A stretch of 64,000 nucleotides of DNA, taken from contig CAIZNH010000023.1 in the NCBI GenBank assembly GCA_903934325.1, positions 62,001 through 126,000 of the forward strand, given 5' to 3'. Positions 59,501 to 64,000 of this stretch are shown in pieces. Under the pieces are notes generated by a model that saw only the letters and a program-made list of their open reading frames with translations, was not told where the DNA came from and ran no database searches. Made by a program: the position numbers and the translations under genes. Position 1 is the stretch's first letter, and every line of letters starts with the position of its first letter. The DNA is from an uncultured Alphaproteobacteria bacterium. Its GTDB lineage: Bacteria; Pseudomonadota; Alphaproteobacteria; Sphingomonadales; Sphingomonadaceae.

Positions 59501-59958
59501 GCGCGGCGCTCGGCCGGGCGGGCGGCGATTACCGCGGCGATCTTGCCCTGGCTGACGAGTGCGGGGCTGTGCGCGCCGGTGGCGGCATCGGCGAAGGTGA
59601 GGGCAACGTCCTTGGCCCGCACATCGCGGCCGTTGACGCGGTAGGCGCTGCCGGCCCCGCGTTCGATCCGGCGGGTGACGACCAGCTCCTCGCCGCCGTC
59701 ATCTGCGGCGTGGAGCACCACTTCTGCAAAGTCACGCGGGGGCCGGGTGGAGGTGCCCGCGAAGATCACATCCTCCATCCCGCCCGAGCGCAGCGACTTG
59801 GCCGAGGTTTCGCCCATGACCCAGCGGATTGCTTCGAGCAGGTTGGACTTGCCGCAGCCGTTGGGGCCGACGACCCCGGTCAGCCCGGGTTCGATGCGCA
59901 GTTCCGCCGGCTCGACGAAGCTCTTGAATCCGCTGAGCTTGAGCCGGTGGATCTGCAT
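56536..59958 (-). CDS. smc: Chromosome segregation protein SMC
   Basis: 1140 aa. N-terminal Walker A GPNGCGKSN at about 32-40, long coiled coils rich in Ala/Glu/Arg, a central hinge region around 510-620, and C-terminal signature LSGGEQALTA and Walker B ICVLDEVDAPLDD. SMC with ScpA/ScpB compacts and segregates the chromosome. It starts 9 nt downstream of the dsbA-like gene on the same strand. The antisense strand is open over 4 kb, but this reflects GC bias. Confidence 0.96.
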   Translation of the reverse strand: MQIHRLKLSGFKSFVEPAELRIEPGLTGVVGPNGCGKSNLLEAIRWVMGETSAKSLRSGGMEDVIFAGTSTRPPRDFAEVVLHAADDGGEELVVTRRIERGAGSAYRVNGRDVRAKDVALTFADAATGAHSPALVSQGKIAAVIAARPAERRAMLEEAAGIAGLHVRRKDAESKLRGAEANLARIEDLMAGLDAQISSLKRQAKQAERYTELTHKIQSAEARLLFARWREAAFAAKEARAAAESANAAVAEAQARVATAQAEQAEAAKLLADAREELADRRDDASAHGHRMAALAEKLEAAETRLADLTRQQTRLEEDRADADRLTSSAVEALARLETEIATSRTALAAAETARPALANRAEDSERASRAAELALAKATADHAGVEAEWRVAEAAVEQAQGRLARIEADLARLERTRAELAQSGDAEAEVVAARKSSEDAAQALTALREKLAADQARKGDLQSARDEASARLATARAELAGVEREYTALARDREARAKREAGRQGLAAALDKVRVAPGYERALAAVLGRDGKSPLGAPASPQDGRFWTGAAAPKRVADSLLAHLKDCPPELEARLALVHCVDADDGRALAPGEWLVTRAGHLRRWDGFVARGEGAAEAAQLEAANRFAELEAALPPLRQALAAAEAEDAAVREELGQLQTALVAQERSIAGAIEAERQALRRLDQAEAAKERIAARLAELATSQSETEAQIAAAKEECAAVLAARERLPARDLGRAALEAAQAKNEAARSAVQAALAELAAQDQALAVARERLAAQTAEQSGWKARSSDAERRMAEAARRLDEIAEERAVHAAKPAALTAEIEAGEATRNRLAAELAAAEAAMREAETRARAADADLAARTEALAQAREGRASLAARAENEESRRTELARISGERFQCPPPLLGERFGFGEDDIAPASSESEELERLTAARERIGPVNLVAADELARIEAEHGSNAGEQAELAEAIARLRGSIGSLNREGRERLRAAFEEVDAHFRVLFTRLFEGGQAHLALVDSDDPLEAGLEIYAQPPGKRLQSLSLLSGGEQALTATALIFALFLTNPAPICVLDEVDAPLDDANVERFCDLLESMVATTTTRYLIVTHNAVTMSRMHRLFGVTMAEKGVSRLVSVDLGEAALMAAE

Positions 59959-59967
59959 CGGGCAGGA

Positions 59968-60717
59968 TCAGCGCGCGCCGGCGCGCTGAAGCTGGGGTTC
60001 GAGCTGCGACCACATGCCGGCGTCGAGCTTCTGGCCGTTGAGCAGGAAGGTCGGCGTCGAGTTGATCTTGTCGTCGTTGGCATAGCCTTCCGACAGCTTG
60101 GCGAGCTTTTCCAGCGTGGCGAAGTCAGCCATGCAGGTGCGCGCCTGATCTTCGCTGATGCCGCGTGCGGCGAAGAATTCATAGAGGCCGGTCAATTCGC
60201 CGAACTTCACGAAACGCTGGTTTTCCGGCAGGCCGTTGGTGGTGGCGAGCGCCTCCTGATTGGCATAGGCGCGGTCCTGGATCGGGCCGAGATTGGCCCA
60301 GACCTGATCGGCCAGCGGCAGGGCGGCTTCGGGCGTCGAGCAGCCGATCAGTCGCGTCAGCGCCAGATCGAGTGGGCCATGGATCAGGAAGCTGCGGAAT
60401 TCGAAGCTGACGCGGCCCGAATTGACATATTTGCTCATCAGCGGCTCGATGCCGTCGGCGGCAAAGTTGGCGCAGGCCGGACAGGTGAGCGAGCCATATT
60501 CGACGAGCTTGAGCGGTGCATCGGGATTGCCGACCAGATAGCCGCCTTCCTCGGTGGTGACGACCTTCTGCGACCATGTCGTGCCGGCCGGCGGGGCCAC
60601 CATCGGCAGGGCCTCTCCCGATGCCGCCTCACCCGGGGCGGCGCTTTCACCGCAACCGGCCAGCGCCAGCGGGGCAGCGGCGAGAAGGCTGAGCGCGAAC
60701 AGACGCGAGAATTTCAT
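59968..60717 (-). CDS. DsbA-family thiol-disulfide lipoprotein
   Basis: 249 aa. Signal peptide with lipobox LAGC, then a thioredoxin-like DsbA domain with active site CPAC in GSLTCPACANF. Cis-Pro in INSTPTFLLNG is present. It probably oxidises or isomerises envelope disulfides. It is the second of two tandem DsbA-like genes upstream of smc. ATG 60717. Confidence 0.88.
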   Translation of the reverse strand: MKFSRLFALSLLAAAPLALAGCGESAAPGEAASGEALPMVAPPAGTTWSQKVVTTEEGGYLVGNPDAPLKLVEYGSLTCPACANFAADGIEPLMSKYVNSGRVSFEFRSFLIHGPLDLALTRLIGCSTPEAALPLADQVWANLGPIQDRAYANQEALATTNGLPENQRFVKFGELTGLYEFFAARGISEDQARTCMADFATLEKLAKLSEGYANDDKINSTPTFLLNGQKLDAGMWSQLEPQLQRAGAR

Positions 60718-60811
60718 GGCAGGCAGGTCCTTGGACAATTGAAGGGAGGAGAATAGCGTCCCCGCGGCCCGTGCAGCAAGAGGAGCGCGAGGGGATTGTG
60801 AACAACTCGCC

Positions 60812-61579
60812 TCAGGGCGTGGGCGCCGCGCCGCTCCCGTTTGCGGCAAAGCGCGCCGACAGTACCGGATAGAGTGCGCGCCAGTCGTGCACCTCGTTCA
60901 GGAGCTTGCCGTCGAGCGCAAAGCTGGGGGTGCCGGGGATGGCGAACTCGCCGCGGTCTTCTGCGCCGGCGGTCATGATCTTGTTCACCGCGGCATCGTT
61001 CATCACGCAGGCATTGACCTCGGCCAGCGACTGGCCGCGCTGTACCAGCATGTCGGCCAGACCCAGCGCGCTGGCGGCGTTCATGCGGTCGGCCTTGTTG
61101 CCGCGCGCCCAGATCTCCTGCTGGCTCCTCGGAGCGCTCATGAACTTTGCCAGCCACTGGGACTGGCTGTACATGAAGGCGCGGTGGCGATCCTTGAAGC
61201 CGGCCGGATCGCCGCATTGCACCAGCATGGTGACGGTGAGATCGAGCACGTTGCGGATCACCGGTCGCACTTCGACCGACATCTTGCCCGGCCCGAGCAG
61301 CGTGAGATCGATTGCCGGATCACCCTCCATCGCAAAGGTGGCGCAGTGCGGGCAGGTGTAGCTGATGAATTCGATCAGCTTGGCCTCGGCCTTGGGATTG
61401 CCGATCAGATGGCCGCGTTCGGTGCGGGTGACGGTCGCGCTCCAGTTGCCCTGGGGATTGTTGCCGGCAAACTTGCTCTGCGGATCGGCAAGGCTCTGCT
61501 GGGCAGCGCCGGGCGCAGCAAAGGCGATGAGGGCCGCGCCGAAAAGGGCGGCAGTGCGGGCGGAGTTGCGCAGGGTCAT
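60812..61579 (-). CDS. DsbA-family thiol-disulfide oxidoreductase
   Basis: 255 aa. Signal peptide FGAALIAFAAPGAAQ, active site CPHC in ISYTCPHCATF, cis-Pro in IPGTPSFALDG. No lipobox, so probably soluble periplasmic. Its ATG at 61579 overlaps the DUF721 stop by 4 nt (ATGA). The presence of two paralogues differing in active site (CPHC vs CPAC) suggests different substrates. Confidence 0.9.
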   Translation of the reverse strand: MTLRNSARTAALFGAALIAFAAPGAAQQSLADPQSKFAGNNPQGNWSATVTRTERGHLIGNPKAEAKLIEFISYTCPHCATFAMEGDPAIDLTLLGPGKMSVEVRPVIRNVLDLTVTMLVQCGDPAGFKDRHRAFMYSQSQWLAKFMSAPRSQQEIWARGNKADRMNAASALGLADMLVQRGQSLAEVNACVMNDAAVNKIMTAGAEDRGEFAIPGTPSFALDGKLLNEVHDWRALYPVLSARFAANGSGAAPTP

Positions 61580-62127
61580 GAAGGGTCCTGTTCGGAGTTG
61601 GGGGAAGGCTGTTCGCCGAGCGAGCGGGCGAGCGATTCAAGCACGGTGCGAAGTTCGGGATCGCCGATGTCGCGCAAGCTGTCGCCGAGTTCAAGCGGGA
61701 TCGGTTTGAGGGAGGGCGGGGCCTTGGCGGGCTTGTCCGCCTGCGCCGGCGTGACCGCGCCCTGCCGCAGCTTGACGCGGGCGACGGCCTTGTAACCGAA
61801 GAAGCGGTTCACCCGTTCGATGATTTCCGGGATGACCTGCTGGATCAGCGGGGCATGGGCGGGCACCACCACCAGTTGCAGGATGCCCTCGGCCTTTTCC
61901 CCGGGAGGAAAGCGGATCGCCTCGGGACTGCACACGCGGGCATGCTTGGGGCCGGCGATTTCGGGCCAGCGGGTGACGACCGAGCTTTGCACGAAGCCGA
62001 AGCGGCGAAAGGCGGTGCGGCCGATTTCCGGCATCAGATCGCCGATCGGACGCACACCCTGTCCGCGCGGACGGGTGTAGGGCTTGATCTTGCCCTTCGT
62101 GTCGGAGGTTTTCTTGTCGCTTCCCAT
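61576..62127 (-). CDS. DUF721 (DciA-like) protein
   Basis: 183 aa. The core ELGRRFGF-like segment RTAFRRFGFVQSSVVTRW and LQLVVVPAHAPLIQQVIPEI fit DUF721, which includes DciA, the ancestral loader partner of replicative helicase DnaB. The N- and C-terminal tails are charged and variable. ATG 62127 (MGSDKKTSD) is taken; ATG 62142 is possible. It is divergent from mutY and first of the leftward DUF721-DsbA-DsbA-smc run. Confidence 0.82.
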   Translation of the reverse strand: MGSDKKTSDTKGKIKPYTRPRGQGVRPIGDLMPEIGRTAFRRFGFVQSSVVTRWPEIAGPKHARVCSPEAIRFPPGEKAEGILQLVVVPAHAPLIQQVIPEIIERVNRFFGYKAVARVKLRQGAVTPAQADKPAKAPPSLKPIPLELGDSLRDIGDPELRTVLESLARSLGEQPSPNSEQDPS

Positions 62128-62156
62128 GCTTGCGCCCGCCATGCCATAGGCAGCGC

Positions 62157-63194
62157 GTGACCGCCAGTATCTCCGACACGCTGCTCCAATGGTATGATGC
62201 CCATGCGCGCGATCTGCCGTGGCGCTTGCCGCCCGGACATGCGCTGCCGGATGATCCCGCATGGCCCTATCGCGTGTGGCTGTCCGAAGTGATGCTCCAG
62301 CAGACCACCGTGGCAGCCGTGAAGCCCTACTTTGCCAAGTTCACGCAGACCTGGCCCAGTGTCGCAGCGCTGGCAGCGGCCCCTGAGGACGAGGTGATGG
62401 CTGCATGGGCCGGGCTCGGCTATTATTCGCGTGCCCGCAATCTGGTGAAATGCGCGCGCGCCGTGGCCGCGCGGGGCGGCTTTCCTGCCACCGAGGTCGA
62501 GCTGCGCGCGCTGGCCGGGCTGGGCGATTACACCGCCGCCGCCATTGCCGCGATTGCCTTCGGGCAGCGGGCCGTGGTGGTGGATGCCAATATCGAGCGG
62601 GTGACAGCGCGGCTCTTTGCGATTGCCGAACCGTTGCCGGGCGCGAAAAAGCCGATCCGCGCTGCGGCCGATGCCATTACGCCGGAGCGCCGCGCGGGCG
62701 ATTTCGCGCAAGCCATGATGGACCTCGGCGCGCAGATCTGCACCCCCAAAGGCCCGCGCTGCCTGATTTGCCCCTTGCGCGGGGCTTGCCGCGCACAGGC
62801 GCTGGGCGAGCCGGAAGGCCTGCCGGTCAAGCCGCCCAAGAAAGCCGTGCCCGAACGGCGCGGCACCGCCTTCTGGATCACGCGGGGTGAGGGGCGCGAG
62901 GTGTGGCTCGTCACCCGTCCCGCAACAGGCATGCTCGGCGGGATGCGCGCGCTGCCGGACGACGGCTGGAGCGCGCGGGCCGATGGATCGGGCGAGGTGC
63001 CGATGGAGGGAGCGTGGCGGGTGCTGGGCGCGGTGCGCCACGGATTTACCCATGCGAGCCTGACGCTCGAAGTGCGCGCACTCGAGGTTGCCGATACGCC
63101 GCCGGGGGAAGGGCAGTGGTGGCCGGTCGAGAGGATCGGCGAGGCGGGCCTTGCGACCCTCTTCGCCAAGGCCGCGAGCCTCGCGCTGGCCTAG
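62157..63194 (+). CDS. mutY: A/G-specific adenine glycosylase
   Basis: 345 aa. Removes adenine paired with 8-oxoguanine. Catalytic Glu44 in SEVMLQQT and Asp143 in VVDANIERV, helix-hairpin-helix GLGDYTAAAI, and [4Fe-4S] Cys at 195, 202, 205 and 211 (spacing 6-2-5). The C-terminal NUDIX-like part recognises oxoG. GTG 62157 is the start; AGG lies upstream. Its TAG overlaps the stop of the small membrane-protein gene on the other strand (CTAG). Confidence 0.96.
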   Translation: MTASISDTLLQWYDAHARDLPWRLPPGHALPDDPAWPYRVWLSEVMLQQTTVAAVKPYFAKFTQTWPSVAALAAAPEDEVMAAWAGLGYYSRARNLVKCARAVAARGGFPATEVELRALAGLGDYTAAAIAAIAFGQRAVVVDANIERVTARLFAIAEPLPGAKKPIRAAADAITPERRAGDFAQAMMDLGAQICTPKGPRCLICPLRGACRAQALGEPEGLPVKPPKKAVPERRGTAFWITRGEGREVWLVTRPATGMLGGMRALPDDGWSARADGSGEVPMEGAWRVLGAVRHGFTHASLTLEVRALEVADTPPGEGQWWPVERIGEAGLATLFAKAASLALA

Positions 63195-63412
63195 ATCAGC
63201 CCGCCGCCAAGGCTCAGCCGCACCGCTGCGATCAGCAGCACGATCAGGCAGAAATTGCGCCCACCATCCTTTGACGACAGCGCGCCGAGGATGATGCCGA
63301 TGACGATCAGCGGCAGGGCGAGGCAGTTGGCCCATCCCAGCAGGGGAATCTGCGCCGGAATGACAATGACAAGGCTGACAAGGCCGACGAGATAGGCGAG
63401 CACGTTGAGCAT
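63191..63412 (-). CDS. Small membrane protein, unknown function
   Basis: 73 aa, two to three hydrophobic helices: LNVLAYLVGLVSLVIVIPAQ, LALPLIVIGIILGAL and FCLIVLLIAAVRLSL. A Lys/Asp-containing loop (SSKDGG) separates the last two. ATG 63412 is the likely start, ATG 63427 possible; no strong ribosome site is seen. No family is recognised. Confidence 0.65.
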   Translation of the reverse strand: MLNVLAYLVGLVSLVIVIPAQIPLLGWANCLALPLIVIGIILGALSSKDGGRNFCLIVLLIAAVRLSLGGGLI

Positions 63413-63529
63413 GTGTCTTATATGCATAGGACACCCGAAAAATGCAAGGCCGTCGCCTCCGCCCCCGATTGACCACGCCGCCGCCCTGCCGCAGACACTG
63501 CCGCCAAAGCTTTCGGAGATTCTGCCGCC

Positions 63530-64000
63530 ATGACCATCCGTGCCCCTGAACACCCTGCACTGCCCTCGCTGTCCCGCCGCACGCTGTTTCGCCAATCGGC
63601 CCTTTTGGCCGGGGGGATGGCGCTGTCCGGTCTGCCGTTCGGGCGGTCTGTGTGGGCGCATGATGTGGCCGAAAGCTGGCCCAATGTGGCGGCGCTGGCG
63701 GACAAGTATGTCTCGCAGCGCAAAGTCGCGAACATGTTCCTGACCTTCGGCTGGGGCCGCCAGCCGCACGCCCACACCGTCGGCGGCGGCACGCTGTCGC
63801 TCGCCAAGCCTGCGCCGGTCGACGACAATTCGCTCTACCGCATCTATTCGATGTCGAAGCCGATCACCGGCATGGCGACCATGATCCTGATCGACGAGGG
63901 CAAGCTCGGGTTCGATCAGCCGGTGCACGAGATCCTGCCCGCCTTCCGCGATATGCGCGTGCTGGTTGATCCCGAAGGCCCGCTGGAAAACACCGTCCCT
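63530..64000 (+). CDS. Serine hydrolase / class C beta-lactamase family protein, N-terminal part
   Basis: 157 codons before the window ends. A twin-arginine-like signal (LSRRTLFRQSALLAGGMALS) suggests Tat or Sec export, and the catalytic SxxK is SMSK at 107-110 (YRIYSMSKPITG), followed by MATMILIDEGKLGFDQPVHEILP. This is the beta-lactamase/D-Ala-D-Ala carboxypeptidase (AmpC/esterase EstB) fold; which activity cannot be told. Upstream 63413-63529 has no clear promoter. Confidence 0.88.
   Translation, partial: MTIRAPEHPALPSLSRRTLFRQSALLAGGMALSGLPFGRSVWAHDVAESWPNVAALADKYVSQRKVANMFLTFGWGRQPHAHTVGGGTLSLAKPAPVDDNSLYRIYSMSKPITGMATMILIDEGKLGFDQPVHEILPAFRDMRVLVDPEGPLENTVP

Noticed and set aside
56626-60756. 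A 1376-codon open frame antisense to smc and the DsbA-like gene
   Set aside because: Gly/Arg/Ala-rich repetitive translation mirrors the SMC coiled coil; the minus-strand SMC motifs are unmistakable.

Overview
This 64 kb window is GC-rich chromosomal DNA of an alphaproteobacterium, most likely order Sphingomonadales and probably Erythrobacteraceae. The basis is gene content and order: a SciP/DUF1153 cell-cycle regulator, aerobic CobT, DUF2794, an mutY-DUF721-DsbA-DsbA-smc block, a five-gene F1 ATP synthase operon lying apart from the Fo genes, and short repeats of kinds I associate with sphingomonads. This placement is from recognition, not a search. Nearly all of it is core genome. I see no prophage, insertion sequence, rRNA, tRNA or CRISPR array, and no gene-free stretch above 300 bases.

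Layout. 0-9.3 kb: the 5' end of astA with an M20 hydrolase; malate synthase G (glcB); then the leftward envelope/vitamin/ribosome operon lptD-surA-pdxA-ksgA. 9.4-12.7 kb: pepA, a DUF2256 mini-gene set among three hairpin repeats, holC, a lipoprotein and ndk. 12.7-20 kb: leftward purM-purN-sulfotransferase (purN carries an extra YjbR/MmcQ-like domain) and, divergently, a DUF2066-like protein, hda, cysE, DUF2794 and a secreted protein. 20-26.2 kb: an SDR with an operator-like palindrome, gph, glmU, an HNH-like gene, sciP and a prolyl oligopeptidase. 26.3-31.1 kb: atpHAGDC.

31.2-40.3 kb: a membrane-anchored trypsin-like protein whose catalytic His is replaced by Asp; ada, whose 5' end overlaps a perfect parS; a GIY-YIG gene between inverted REP-like palindromes; a GST; an FeS-type photolyase; priA; and DUF4197 and DUF2490 proteins. 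40.3-50.2 kb: transaldolase/Fsa, cobT, a hypothetical gene, a nitroreductase, cysS, a membrane protein, a 2-hydroxyacid dehydrogenase, and a catabolic-type acetolactate synthase followed by an aldehyde dehydrogenase. 50.3-52.9 kb: two overlapping small genes diverging from an S24 (LexA/CI-like) repressor with palindromic operators between them, then an MBL hydrolase and a MAPEG protein. 53.1-56.4 kb: rpmF-plsX-fabH, ihfA and merR. 56.4-64 kb: a 168 bp inverted-repeat element, smc, two DsbA-like genes, DUF721, mutY, a small membrane protein and the start of a serine hydrolase.

The best candidates for something undescribed are the S24-repressor/small-gene module (50.3-51.7 kb), the GIY-YIG gene inside inverted repeats (33.98-34.42 kb), the covarying hairpins around the DUF2256 gene (10.86-11.09 kb), and the PurN-YjbR fusion. 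The perfect parS at 32.93 kb suggests the window lies in the origin-proximal part of the chromosome.
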